Source: CALCNS01 sp964425745 (GTDB taxonomy: Bacteria > Bacillota > JAAYKD01). From it: DNA of 64,000 bases. Each line of letters begins with the position of its first letter. The first letter of the stretch is position 1. A model generated the notes under the pieces. The model worked only from the letters and a program-made list of their open reading frames with translations. It ran no database searches and was not told where the DNA came from. The stretch covers positions 62,001 through 126,000 of the forward strand of contig CAYRNW010000004.1 in NCBI GenBank assembly GCA_964425745.1, read 5' to 3'. Below, in pieces: positions 45,190 to 53,562 of the stretch. Both the position numbers and the translations under genes were made by a program.

Positions 45190-45915
45190 TTACCTCGAAA
45201 CAATCTCTTCAATCTTCCCGTCTTTCAGCTTCACCACGCGGTCGGCAATCTCTGCCACTTCTGGGTTGTGGGATGCCACAATGACCGTAACCCCTTGTTG
45301 GTTCAACTTGCGCATGAGGTCCAGTACCATGGTGTGGTTGGCACTATCGAGGTTTCCGGTAGGCTCATCTGCCAATAACAACGAGGGCTGATTCATCATA
45401 GCTCTGGCGATGGCCACACGCTGTTCTTGCCCCCCCGATAATTCTCCCGGGAAATGATGCATACGATCTGCCAAATCCACCTGGCGTAGTAACTCCTCTG
45501 CACGCTCCTGCACTTCTTTTGGAGGCTTGAGCTTAGTCACATATTTTGCCGGTTGCATTACATTCTCCAAAGCGGTTTTGTCTTCAAGTAAGTTATAGTC
45601 TTGAAAGATGAAGCCGATCTTTTCAGCCCGAAAAGCAGATAGCTTTTTGTCGTTCGTGCTCGACAAGTAGCCCAAGCTTTCGGTCCCTGCCAGCATTTCA
45701 TCTTCAAAGCGGTAGCTCCCCTCCTCGGGTTGTAGAAGCGTCCCCAACAAGTAAAGGAAGGTTGACTTACCGCTACCAGAGGGCCCCCACAGAGTAATCC
45801 ATTCGCCACGGCGAACTTCTAAATTTGCCTGATCGAGTGCACGAATTTCTACCTCGCGCTTATGATAAATCTTACTCATATCTTTGACTGTCAGTAATGG
45901 ACGATATCCTTCCAT
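45190..45915 (-). CDS. ABC transporter ATP-binding protein (LolD/MacB type), unit 1
   Basis: A 241-residue ATPase: Walker A 'LWGPSGSGKSTFLYLLGTL' (~40), Q-loop 'FIFQDYNLL' (~95), signature 'LSGGQEQRVAIARAM' (~148), Walker B 'SLLLADEPTGNLDS' (~170), H-loop 'ASHNPEVAE' (~202). The 'PTGNLDS' and short length are typical of LolD/FtsE/MacB-type partners of FtsX permeases. It is the last gene of the left unit, 19 bp after a lipoprotein gene. Nearly identical to the ATPase at 52812; 208 bp across its start and the upstream gene end are identical in the two units. Confidence 0.95.
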   Translation of the reverse strand: MEGYRPLLTVKDMSKIYHKREVEIRALDQANLEVRRGEWITLWGPSGSGKSTFLYLLGTLLQPEEGSYRFEDEMLAGTESLGYLSSTNDKKLSAFRAEKIGFIFQDYNLLEDKTALENVMQPAKYVTKLKPPKEVQERAEELLRQVDLADRMHHFPGELSGGQEQRVAIARAMMNQPSLLLADEPTGNLDSANHTMVLDLMRKLNQQGVTVIVASHNPEVAEIADRVVKLKDGKIEEIVSR

Positions 45916-45934
45916 GGTTTTCTACTCCTTTCCC

Positions 45935-47101
45935 TTACCGTTTCAACTCGGCTATAGCTTGTTCAAGTATATTTAACATGACGACATTGTCTTCTTTATT
46001 GCCCAGGGTCAAACGGCAAATCCATTCGTTGATCATGATTCCTTGTTCATCGAACAAGAAGAAACTATTCAACCTCACATCTCGATCATCTGCTTCTACC
46101 AACATGGGGTGAATAGTAGGACCTAGATTGAATCTCCGCACCATTTCATAGGATTGATCTTCGTAAATCAGTAAATCTGGATACTTCTGTCGCAAACTCT
46201 CTGTTTCTTTCAAATATACATTTATTTGAATCTCATAGAAATTACGATAATACCACTCGATTTTTGTCTCCGCGTCCTCACGGTGCGCCAGTTCTTGTTG
46301 TATGATTGGGTACCTTGTATGCGCATCGGTAGTTGGTAGAACAACCACCACTTGTATCTGATCTTCTAAAGTATCGAGCAAAGTATATAATTGCAAGTTG
46401 GAGTTTCCAATTGTCCAAAGAATCAACAAGGTGGGTTTGGTTATTTTCAGTACTTCTTTTTCTTGTGTTTCCGACCGAACTAAGCAAAGCTCATGCAAAG
46501 GCTTACCGATTTGCACCGGTATTAGTGTTTCTTCTGCCGTGACTAAATAGGAATAAACATCTTCATACTGCCCAACTGCATAATAGAAATACTGCCTTTG
46601 AATCACCCCGTCTTCCAACAACCAAATCATAGGGTGAAAGTTTTTTATAATGTTCAGATAATCTTGCTTAAATCCCAGTTTCATTAAATCACTCAGCTGC
46701 ATTTTGACCAGTGCGCAATTGGCAGGTAAATCCATCACCTCATAGAAAGGCAAACCGCGATTTACAGCCAATCCGGCAATCAATAGCGTAACGGGAGCAA
46801 CCTCGGCAAGCTGCAATAATTCTTCCATAAACAATTCTTCGTATAAGGTATCGCTGCCCGATGTCAAGATAACGAAGCCATCCTGTATTCCTGAAACGGG
46901 AAACATATCTCCTGGCTGCGTTTGAATGTATTCACGTTGTTTTGTTACTTCTTCTTCTGAAAAAGGTTTTAACACACTCCATAGCTTGGGAGCGTCTTGA
47001 GAAATAACAGGTTCTTTTTTTTGCGGTTGACATCCGCTGAGTAAAACAAGGAGAAACACTAAAAACATAACGCTTATTTTCACCAAGAACGACCGTTTCA
47101 T
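45935..47101 (-). CDS. Lipoprotein with two thioredoxin-like domains lacking CxxC (unit 1)
   Basis: A 388-residue lipoprotein (signal helix, LLSGC with Cys at ~24). It aligns in order with the CxxC-bearing lipoproteins of this region: an N-terminal domain ('GFVILTSGSDTLYEE', 'WLLEDGVIQRQYFYYAVGQYEDV') and a TlpA-like second domain. Where those have CSIC this has 'LWTIGNSNLQ' (~226), and the cis-proline position is replaced ('SFFLFDEQGIM'). So it is probably redox-inactive: a binding, chaperone or immunity protein at the membrane surface. Between permease and ATPase genes. Not recognised as a named family. Confidence 0.7.
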   Translation of the reverse strand: MKRSFLVKISVMFLVFLLVLLSGCQPQKKEPVISQDAPKLWSVLKPFSEEEVTKQREYIQTQPGDMFPVSGIQDGFVILTSGSDTLYEELFMEELLQLAEVAPVTLLIAGLAVNRGLPFYEVMDLPANCALVKMQLSDLMKLGFKQDYLNIIKNFHPMIWLLEDGVIQRQYFYYAVGQYEDVYSYLVTAEETLIPVQIGKPLHELCLVRSETQEKEVLKITKPTLLILWTIGNSNLQLYTLLDTLEDQIQVVVVLPTTDAHTRYPIIQQELAHREDAETKIEWYYRNFYEIQINVYLKETESLRQKYPDLLIYEDQSYEMVRRFNLGPTIHPMLVEADDRDVRLNSFFLFDEQGIMINEWICRLTLGNKEDNVVMLNILEQAIAELKR

Positions 47102-47120
47102 AGGTTCTGACCTCCCTTCC

Positions 47121-49691
47121 TTACAGCAATTCTCCAGGTTCTTTACGCGAGAACAAAACTGCCGGTAGCCAAGCCGTCAAGATTGCGCTCAGCAAACACA
47201 GCAAGAGAGGCCCGAATATTAGTAATGCGACATTGGGCGTAAGCCTTAAGTTCTGACCCGATAGATACTGCTGTAAAAACGATATTCCCGTTGCCAATAG
47301 CCCAGCTGCAACAAAAGGATAACCGGTTCTTTTCATAAGTTGAATGACAATTTGTTGAGCGGTAGCACCGATGGTTCTTTGTATACCTGTGTATTTCGAA
47401 ATTTCTCGCGTCTTGACAATGGTAAAAGCAAACAGACCAAAACATGTTTGCAGAATCAGCAGAGCAATCAGGAACCACGAGGTATACATGTAGCTGCGCT
47501 GCATATCGAGAGTGCGCTGCAAATCATAAGACGGTTCAATTACTTTAATATCCGGTGTTTCCCGCAGCTTCTCGCTGAGTTGTTGATATAATTCTTTTAT
47601 TCTGGTATAGTCGCTGTTTCTTATGATGATTTGCGGCGCAACTTTGTTCTGCCAAAAGGTGTCTTTATTTTTTTCATCGGTTGTATAAATACTGAGCAAC
47701 GGGAAGCTCAACCCTGGCCGCTCCATATAGTCACCCAAATCAATGATTCCGACGATTTTTTTAGTTTCTTTCGGACCGTAGCTATAGAATTCTACCTCTT
47801 TTCCTACAGCATTTTCCACTGAAGTAAATAGGACTTCTGCCAATTCTCTTCCCACCGCTATTTCTTCATATCGCTGCGGCCAACTGCCTAGGCTGACGTC
47901 TAACCCTTGGGTTTCGGTATACTTTCCGGCAGTAACGATAAGGTTAGTTGTATACTGTACTCCATTCACTAGAAAGGAGTATCTTGAATAGGAGCCTTGC
48001 CAAGCAATACTTTCTTCTTCCACTCCCATTTCAACTAGTTTGCCGATATAAGCGCTCGGTAGATGTGCTTCATTGACTTGATGTACACTTTGAATTTGTA
48101 TCAAGTCAAATTGAGAGGTTATCAGCTTTGTCTCCAGACGGTCTGTTTCCATGATGGTGGACCAGGTACTTTGCTGTATGGCAAGAACGAGCAAGAAAAA
48201 GGTCAGTACACTGAGTTCCCGCCGAAAATCAATTTTCCCCCATTGGAATCGTGATTTCCCTTTTAAGGCGTCGATAGGACTCTGCCCTAAGACAAAGAAG
48301 GAACAGATTACACTACTGAAAGGGGCAAAGCACAAGGTGATGATTAGAAACGGAACGAGCGAACTGATTTGAAAGACATACCGGATGTCCAGAAAATGGT
48401 AGCAAATATTTAGCACCAACCACAACCCGGGTAGGGATATGGAAGCCGCTCCTAACGAAAGGTTCAAGTAGTTCTTAGCATACTCCAATTCGATTTGGTC
48501 GGTGCCCGAACCCATAGAACGGCGTATCGCAATGGCTTTACGCTCTTGATATAAATGCAACATGAGCAAAGACGTGATCAGGAGCATGGAAATGCCCACC
48601 ATTTTCATAAACAAATTAATAAGAGGAGCTAATTCCGCATACTCCATACCGATTTTGAGCGGGGGGGTCAAATCGACCGGGATAGAATAGACCTCTGCCT
48701 GAAAGCGATCTTCGAAGGTATCGAGGACTTTTCGCAAGGTTAATGAAATGTTTTCTTTCTGATCGATTTTAATCAAGAGGTAGTTGGAAGGTTCCGGGTT
48801 AAAAAAAGAATTGGCTTCTTCTTCAAGCTTGCTGCCTTCCAGGTATAAACCGGAATCACTGGTGTTTCCTAGGTCAGCATTAAGTTCTTCCTGAGTTGCC
48901 GCCTTTCTCTCAAGAGGATAATGGAGTTCAGCCGTCATACGGCTCAAGAAAGCTGTATCATCCCCGTAATCAAGATATACCCTGCGGTCGGTATCACTCG
49001 GATAAATCTGAGAACCTGTCCATTGTAAGGATGTTAAGATTTTCTGTGGGTAAAGATACTCCAGCGAAGTTAAAAAACTAGGTTTCCAATCGAAAAGATC
49101 AATTGGAGCTCCCTCGAAATAAAAACCTGCCGCATCATAGATGTTCTTCATGGGTAACCCGAATTCCCATTTGTGACTTTCGTTCGCATACGCTCCCAAC
49201 ACCGCCCAATTATGATCCAATTCGTCGGGTAAGCGATCTGCTTCCGGGGCCAATTGCATGATTCTGAAATAGCTTGGTTCCACAAACAATGTCTGAACAG
49301 CGTCATGGAAATAGGACATCGTACCAAGCAGCGTTTCTGTAGGGCGATTCTCTTCATAATGCGTAAAAATGACGCGATTTTTCGCGACCAAGGATACTTC
49401 TTCCACATGTTCAATTTCTTTGATCTGTTTACTGTCTGCTGTTGTAAAGTACTCGGATGTAGAAAGTGCTGTATCGTAATCCCAGCCAATAGCATAGATT
49501 AAAGTCTGATCTTTTTTCTTTTCTTCATCGAGTTGAACTTCAATTCCACTGCTTAAGCTGGCTGCAGCCATGACGCAGATCTCGAATAAGAGTATGCTTG
49601 TAAACAGAATCACAGAAATCGTCCTAGTCATTGGTTCCATGGAACGAAAACGCTGGTACAAATTCCTTATGGTTTGGTTTAGTTTACTCAT
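47121..49691 (-). CDS. FtsX-type ABC permease, unit 1
   Basis: A 856-residue permease with duplicated FtsX layout: helix ~25-48, a large external domain (~50-360), three helices (~370-510, 'RRSMGSGTDQIELEYAKNY' loop), a fifth helix ~530, a second external domain, and three more helices near the end ('TREISKYTGIQRTIGATAQQI' loop). Such eight-helix proteins work with LolD-type ATPases in mechanotransmission, lipoprotein/peptide export or immunity. The ATG at 49691 (GAGGTG upstream) is preferred to a start 33 bp further up. About 7.63 kb from its paralog at 54752. Confidence 0.9.
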   Translation of the reverse strand: MSKLNQTIRNLYQRFRSMEPMTRTISVILFTSILLFEICVMAAASLSSGIEVQLDEEKKKDQTLIYAIGWDYDTALSTSEYFTTADSKQIKEIEHVEEVSLVAKNRVIFTHYEENRPTETLLGTMSYFHDAVQTLFVEPSYFRIMQLAPEADRLPDELDHNWAVLGAYANESHKWEFGLPMKNIYDAAGFYFEGAPIDLFDWKPSFLTSLEYLYPQKILTSLQWTGSQIYPSDTDRRVYLDYGDDTAFLSRMTAELHYPLERKAATQEELNADLGNTSDSGLYLEGSKLEEEANSFFNPEPSNYLLIKIDQKENISLTLRKVLDTFEDRFQAEVYSIPVDLTPPLKIGMEYAELAPLINLFMKMVGISMLLITSLLMLHLYQERKAIAIRRSMGSGTDQIELEYAKNYLNLSLGAASISLPGLWLVLNICYHFLDIRYVFQISSLVPFLIITLCFAPFSSVICSFFVLGQSPIDALKGKSRFQWGKIDFRRELSVLTFFLLVLAIQQSTWSTIMETDRLETKLITSQFDLIQIQSVHQVNEAHLPSAYIGKLVEMGVEEESIAWQGSYSRYSFLVNGVQYTTNLIVTAGKYTETQGLDVSLGSWPQRYEEIAVGRELAEVLFTSVENAVGKEVEFYSYGPKETKKIVGIIDLGDYMERPGLSFPLLSIYTTDEKNKDTFWQNKVAPQIIIRNSDYTRIKELYQQLSEKLRETPDIKVIEPSYDLQRTLDMQRSYMYTSWFLIALLILQTCFGLFAFTIVKTREISKYTGIQRTIGATAQQIVIQLMKRTGYPFVAAGLLATGISFLQQYLSGQNLRLTPNVALLIFGPLLLCLLSAILTAWLPAVLFSRKEPGELL

Positions 49692-49733
49692 CTTACACCT
49701 CAATTTAAGACACATTAAAAACATTAATTGGAT

Positions 49734-50825
49734 TTATTGTTTGCCGAAATATTGCTCAACAAGCAAAAGTGGATCTTGGTAATCTCCTGTTTCTGAAAAC
49801 GCACTATTTACCAGCATTAAGAAAAAGCGACTAACAATTTCGTTGTTTTCATTCACGATGATCATACTCGGGTATTGATATAGATTTAGCTTTACGCCTA
49901 ACTCGTTATAGTCGTCGGTATATACTGCACAACTCTCATTGAGTATATTCAGCAATCCTGTAACTCTCTCCTTTTGCATTAGCTGACCAGTCTTAATGCT
50001 TTCATATGATTCCTCAGATATTTCAAACTCGCCATAATAAGCATCCATCTCTTGAAAAGCTTCTAGCATATAAGCCCCATTATTATTAATCACAATAGTT
50101 GGTTTTATTGGCCATTCCTGCTTCAGTATCCAAGACGCAGCATCCATGCAAATTGAACATTCCGGTGAAAGTGTAATTAGGATTTTCTTTCCTTTTTCAT
50201 TATAAGTAAGCGGTTCACCATTTTCTCTTTTAAGGTACAATTCCGGGAAAGAACCTCCTAGACCTGCTATTTTTACCGTTGAAAGATAATCACTCAATAA
50301 AAGGAAGTCTTTGATTTTTTTCCAATCCTGCACACGGAAATTACTGTATTTGTTAACTACGGTTCTGTTTCTAACGCTGTAAAGGACAGGAAGACGACCT
50401 AAGGTATACTCTGCTATATCCGTTTCTTTTAACAGAATTATTTCACTGCCTTTGGGCAGTGCTTGTGATAGCTGATCATCTCGAGTTTCACCTTCTTTGA
50501 TGACTGCAATATAGGTAATCGGTTGTGCGTAGTCTATATTCACAAGATTTAAAACTAAATTGTTAACCAATCCCTCATATCCATCACAAATGAAAACCAT
50601 ATTGTATGTTGTTTCTATTGGGAAAAAATCATCTATATCTAAACCAAGATACACTTTTGTAAAGTACATTTCACTGTCATTCTTACTCGTCATTAGCTTA
50701 TATTCTATTTCGTCATCTTTTTCTCTATTCATCAATTCGCTGTTATTGCTGCAGGAAGTTAGAACAAAAAGCAATACTATTGAAAACAGCAACAGGAATG
50801 TTTTATCGTTTCGGTGAACTAACAA
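49734..50825 (-). CDS. TlpA-like thioredoxin-fold lipoprotein with CxxC (unit 1)
   Basis: A 363-residue lipoprotein (LTSC lipobox, Cys ~25). The C-terminal half is TlpA/ResA-like: 'GLGGSFPELYLKRENGEPL' (~183), active site 'LSPECSICMDAA' (~220), and the cis-proline 'YQYPSMIIVNENNEI' (~325). The N-terminal half is a second, divergent thioredoxin-like domain. It would reduce or isomerise disulfides outside the membrane. TTG start with GGAGAGGG upstream. It is the first gene after peptide A (68-bp gap containing an inverted repeat), so its substrate may be that peptide. Confidence 0.78.
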   Translation of the reverse strand: MLVHRNDKTFLLLFSIVLLFVLTSCSNNSELMNREKDDEIEYKLMTSKNDSEMYFTKVYLGLDIDDFFPIETTYNMVFICDGYEGLVNNLVLNLVNIDYAQPITYIAVIKEGETRDDQLSQALPKGSEIILLKETDIAEYTLGRLPVLYSVRNRTVVNKYSNFRVQDWKKIKDFLLLSDYLSTVKIAGLGGSFPELYLKRENGEPLTYNEKGKKILITLSPECSICMDAASWILKQEWPIKPTIVINNNGAYMLEAFQEMDAYYGEFEISEESYESIKTGQLMQKERVTGLLNILNESCAVYTDDYNELGVKLNLYQYPSMIIVNENNEIVSRFFLMLVNSAFSETGDYQDPLLLVEQYFGKQ

Positions 50826-50861
50826 GCTACCCTCTCCTTATACGATATTGTTGTAGAAATC

Positions 50862-50877
50862 TGCAACTCATGCGGAT
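50862..50877. repeat. Left arm of the 16-bp inverted repeat flanking peptide gene A
   Basis: TGCAACTCATGCGGAT; its exact reverse complement lies at 51222-51237. The arm is 17 bp past the stop codon of the peptide gene. Confidence 0.95.
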
Positions 50878-50893
50878 ATTAAGCTATATGGTG

Positions 50894-51187
50894 CTACTTA
50901 GTCACAACTAATGGCAAAGCTTTCAAATAGCCGCATGGCACGGGGTAATATGCACATCTTCTTGAAATCTCGACCTGATTGATGTAATATATTTCCAAAT
51001 CGGGATTATATGGATCTGAAGCCCCGCACATACCGCAAAAAACACAGTAGCATGTAGTTTCACCAGGTACTACTAATTGTGCTGCCATACAATCCATTCC
51101 ACAAGGATTAGCATTTGCAAATGCAAGAGAACTAAGCATAATACTGAAAACAATAGTAAACGAGAGCATCCTAGTCAATTTCGACAT
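50894..51187 (-). CDS. Secreted eight-cysteine peptide A
   Basis: A 97-residue precursor with a signal peptide (~1-25, basic start, hydrophobic core, ...LAFA-NA) and a ~72-residue mature part. Eight cysteines: N-P-C, D-C, then C-Y-C-V-x2-C-G-x-C, then R-x-C-x-Y-x-P-V-P-C-G. All eight, and 'Y-x-P-D-L', 'N-x-V-E', are shared with the paralog at 60864. The even number and spacing suggest four disulfides. I recognise no known family. ATG at 51187 has AAAGGGG upstream; an ATG 18 bp further up lacks a ribosome site. Neighbouring redox and ABC genes imply an exported, folded peptide. Confidence 0.8.
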   Translation of the reverse strand: MSKLTRMLSFTIVFSIMLSSLAFANANPCGMDCMAAQLVVPGETTCYCVFCGMCGASDPYNPDLEIYYINQVEISRRCAYYPVPCGYLKALPLVVTK

Positions 51188-51221
51188 ATGAATTCCCCTT
51201 TCCATTTTTTATGTTACATGC

Positions 51222-51237
51222 ATCCGCATGAGTTGCA
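51222..51237. repeat. Right arm of the 16-bp inverted repeat flanking peptide gene A
   Basis: ATCCGCATGAGTTGCA, 34 bp upstream of the peptide start codon, perfectly complementary in inverted orientation to 50862-50877. Confidence 0.95.
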
Positions 51238-51308
51238 CAGGCATCATAACTTTATAAATACAAGATAATTGAAAGTTTCTTTATTATTAGTGTAAATTAC
51301 GGACACTA

Positions 51309-51405
51309 AACACCACGTGCACGGGCAAATAACGCCAGTCCATCGGAGTTTTAACACCAGTCAATCGTTAAAACATCACCAGTGAAACGGAAGTAAACAC
51401 CAACA
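51309..51405. repeat. Five short direct repeats with ~22-bp spacing at the IS21 end
   Basis: AACACCACGT (51309), AACGCCAGTC (51331), AACACCAGTC (51353), ATCACCAGTG (51375), AACACCAACA (51396). The period is 22, 22, 22 and 21 bp. IS21-type elements carry several transposase-binding repeats at their ends. Confidence 0.85.
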
Positions 51406-51430
51406 TAATGGCTTGACAATAAAGAAACCT

Positions 51431-51593
51431 AGTGGCATCATAAAAGTGCGTTTACTCATATGCAGGATAAGGCAACGCTGAGGAGCGACCTGAGCGGTAT
51501 ATGAGGTTTTGCGGGAGAGTGATGCCATAAAAGGTGTCGCTCTTTTCTTTTGCGTTTAAGCGAAAGATAACAAGATTCATGAAATCACTCTCC
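51431..51593. other. Structured non-coding stretch between the IS end repeats and istB
   Basis: Nested inverted repeats: GGCATCA (51434-51440) with TGATGCC (51520-51526), CTCATAT (51455-51461) with ATATGAG (51499-51505), CGCT/AGCG hairpin at 51476-51487. A second pairing, GGAGAGTGAT (51514-51523) with ATCACTCTCC (51584-51593), overlaps and excludes the first. No gene is seen here. The istB 3' hairpin GGGGGC-AAA-GCCCCC lies at about 51627-51641. Confidence 0.5.
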
Positions 51594-51655
51594 TGGTAAA
51601 ACTAAAGCGAAAAACCTTGGGGGTGCGGGGGCAAAGCCCCCGGTGATACTAAGAA

Positions 51656-52429
51656 CTAGATCTCATCCAAACTTTTTAATTCGTGACGTTCGCGCATGGA
51701 TTTCTTGCCTTGAATCATAATCTCAACAGCATTGTGAACAATACGATCCATAATGGCATCTGAGATAGGGCTGCTACTTTCAGAGTTAGCATTCATTCGC
51801 TCATACCAATCATTGGTATCGTACTGGGTGCAGAAAATTGTAGAGCCACCAGAGCAGCGAGTTTCAATGATTTCAAGTAGATTGTAGGACTCTTGTAGGG
51901 TGAGACTGCGAATAAGCCATTCATCCAAAATCAACAAGTCAACTTTTTTGTTACTCTTAATGACTTTCTTAAATTCTCCTGCGATTTGTGCCAAGCTTAG
52001 TTCTTCCAATAGTTCAGGTAAGCGGATATAACGCACTGTTTTAAACTTTCTACATGCTGCATTACCCAATGCACAAGCCAGATATGTTTTACCATTTCCA
52101 GAAGCACCTTTGAGAATAATGTGGTGTCCTCCCTCCATGTATTTACAAGTGGAGAAGCGAATAATTTGTCCCTTATCTAAACGACGATCCTCGTGGTATT
52201 CAATCCCTTCAATGGTTGCACCTGGAATGGCGAAATGTGCGTTGCGAATGAAGCGCAACAATTTATTTCGTTGTCTTTGATTCCATTCCGAATCGACAAG
52301 TAGTGAAAGCCTTTCCTCAAAACCTAATTGGTTATAGGAGCGTGGATCCTGCATTTGTATTTCGAACTCAGAAGCCATGGCACTAAACCGAATTACTCGA
52401 AGTAACTCGACCGTAGATTGGTTGATCAT
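51656..52429 (-). CDS. istB: IS21 family helper ATPase IstB
   Basis: A 257-residue AAA+ protein: Walker A 'LKGASGNGKTYLACALG' (~110), Walker B 'VDLLILDEW' (~172), 'STIFCTQYDTNDWYERM' (~205), 'AIMDRIVHNA' (~232), all IstB features. It aids the IstA transposase in target choice. The ATG at 52429 has AGGAGG in front and overlaps the istA end by 47 bp, the usual IS21 arrangement. The gene appears intact. Confidence 0.9.
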   Translation of the reverse strand: MINQSTVELLRVIRFSAMASEFEIQMQDPRSYNQLGFEERLSLLVDSEWNQRQRNKLLRFIRNAHFAIPGATIEGIEYHEDRRLDKGQIIRFSTCKYMEGGHHIILKGASGNGKTYLACALGNAACRKFKTVRYIRLPELLEELSLAQIAGEFKKVIKSNKKVDLLILDEWLIRSLTLQESYNLLEIIETRCSGGSTIFCTQYDTNDWYERMNANSESSSPISDAIMDRIVHNAVEIMIQGKKSMRERHELKSLDEI

Positions 52430-52808
52430 TGTGGTTACCTCCTTTTCGGAAGTAATCAGCTCCATGGGTAATGCCCTGTTTGTTCGGAATTGTCTCTTGT
52501 GTAGTAACCTGAACTTTATCCTGTCCATTTTTCAAGATTGTCGTAAGGGTTCGAATGCTTGGTGTTTGTGTAAATGCCAAGAGACGTTCGCAAGCTTTCT
52601 CCAGTCGCTTCGCTCCATACCGTTCGGAGAGCTTAATCAAGCTGGCACATGCCTTGAAACCCTGCTCAACTTCTCTCCCCAAAGAAAGGAAATATTGCAT
52701 AACCGCAGCTGTTTTTGGTCCTACTTCAAGACTCCAAGCTGTAAAACTTTCACTGTTGTAGGTTAAAAATTTCTTGTGTTCAGGTGTCATAGTTTGCTTT
52801 GGAGCTGT
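52383..52808 (-). pseudogene. istA: IstA transposase, C-terminal fragment
   Basis: About 140 codons that correspond to the very C-terminal part of IstA ('ITAPKQTMTPEHKKFL', 'CASLIKLSERYGAKRLEKAC', 'TTILKNGQDKV'). The helix-turn-helix and DDE catalytic core are absent; the sequence is cut next to the ATPase stop at 52812. It cannot transpose on its own. Confidence 0.88.
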
Positions 52809-52811
52809 TAT

Positions 52812-53543
52812 CTACTTCATATTAACTTCCACTTCTTCAATCTTGCCATCCTTGAGTTTAACAACCCGATCAGCAATTTCAGCGACCTCGGGGTTGTGTG
52901 AAGCTACGATCACCGTCATTCCTTCTCGATTGAGTTTCTGCATGAGATCGAGCACCATTTTGTGATTTGCACTGTCAAGATTGCCAGTGGGTTCATCAGC
53001 TAACAACAAAGAAGGCTGGTTCATCATTGCTCGGGCTATTGCTACCCGTTGCTCTTGTCCACCCGATAATTCTCCCGGAAAATGTTGCATACGATCACCT
53101 AAGTCTACCTGACGCAGCAACTCCATGGCGCGCTCTTGGACTTCTTTTTGGGGTTTGAGCTTAGTCACATATTTTGCCGGTTGCATTACATTCTCCAAAG
53201 CGGTTTTGTCTTCAAGTAAGTTATAGTCCTGGAAGATGAAGCCGATTTTTTCAGCCCGAAATGCAGATAGCTTTTTGTCATTCGTACTAGATAAGTAGCC
53301 CAAGCTTTCGGTTCCGGCCAGCATTTCATTTTCAAAACGATAGCTACCTTCCTCAGGTTGTAGCAACGTCCCCAACAAATAAAGGAAGGTTGACTTACCG
53401 CTACCAGAGGGTCCCCACAAAGTAATCCATTCGCCACGGCGAACTTCTAGATTTGCCTGATCGAGTGCACGAATTTCTACCTCGCGCTTATGATAAATCT
53501 TACTCATATCTTTGACTGTCAGTAATGGACGATATCCTTCCAT
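52812..53543 (-). CDS. ABC transporter ATP-binding protein (LolD/MacB type), unit 2
   Basis: A 243-residue paralog of the ATPase at 45190, with the same Walker A 'GPSGSGKST', 'LSGGQEQRVAIARAM' signature and 'LLLADEPTGNLDS'. It differs at scattered residues (mostly after ~130) and at the last few amino acids ('EEVEVNMK' against 'EEIVSR'), where the IS21 fragment abuts. Expected partner: the permease at 54752. 19 bp after the lipoprotein gene at 53563. Confidence 0.94.
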   Translation of the reverse strand: MEGYRPLLTVKDMSKIYHKREVEIRALDQANLEVRRGEWITLWGPSGSGKSTFLYLLGTLLQPEEGSYRFENEMLAGTESLGYLSSTNDKKLSAFRAEKIGFIFQDYNLLEDKTALENVMQPAKYVTKLKPQKEVQERAMELLRQVDLGDRMQHFPGELSGGQEQRVAIARAMMNQPSLLLADEPTGNLDSANHKMVLDLMQKLNREGMTVIVASHNPEVAEIADRVVKLKDGKIEEVEVNMK

Positions 53544-53562
53544 GGTTTTCTACTCCTTTCCC

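Larger units (their letters stand above)
51291..52808 (-). mobile_element. Decayed IS21-family insertion sequence
   Basis: Contains istB and only the 3' part of istA, with an IS end at about 51291 (TGTAAATTACGGACAC...) followed by five ~22-bp-spaced direct repeats. The other end is missing: istA sequence stops about 4 bp from the ATPase stop codon, so a deletion removed most of istA and the left end. It separates peptide unit 1 from unit 2. Confidence 0.82.

Noticed and set aside
50862..51237. Inverted repeats as ends of an ordinary insertion sequence
   Set aside because: No transposase lies inside and no target-site duplication is visible at either peptide locus; kept only as a cassette or RNA-structure idea.
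51309..51405. CRISPR-like array
   Set aside because: The repeats are about 10 bp, imperfect, with no room for spacers, and sit at an IS21 end; no cas genes are near.
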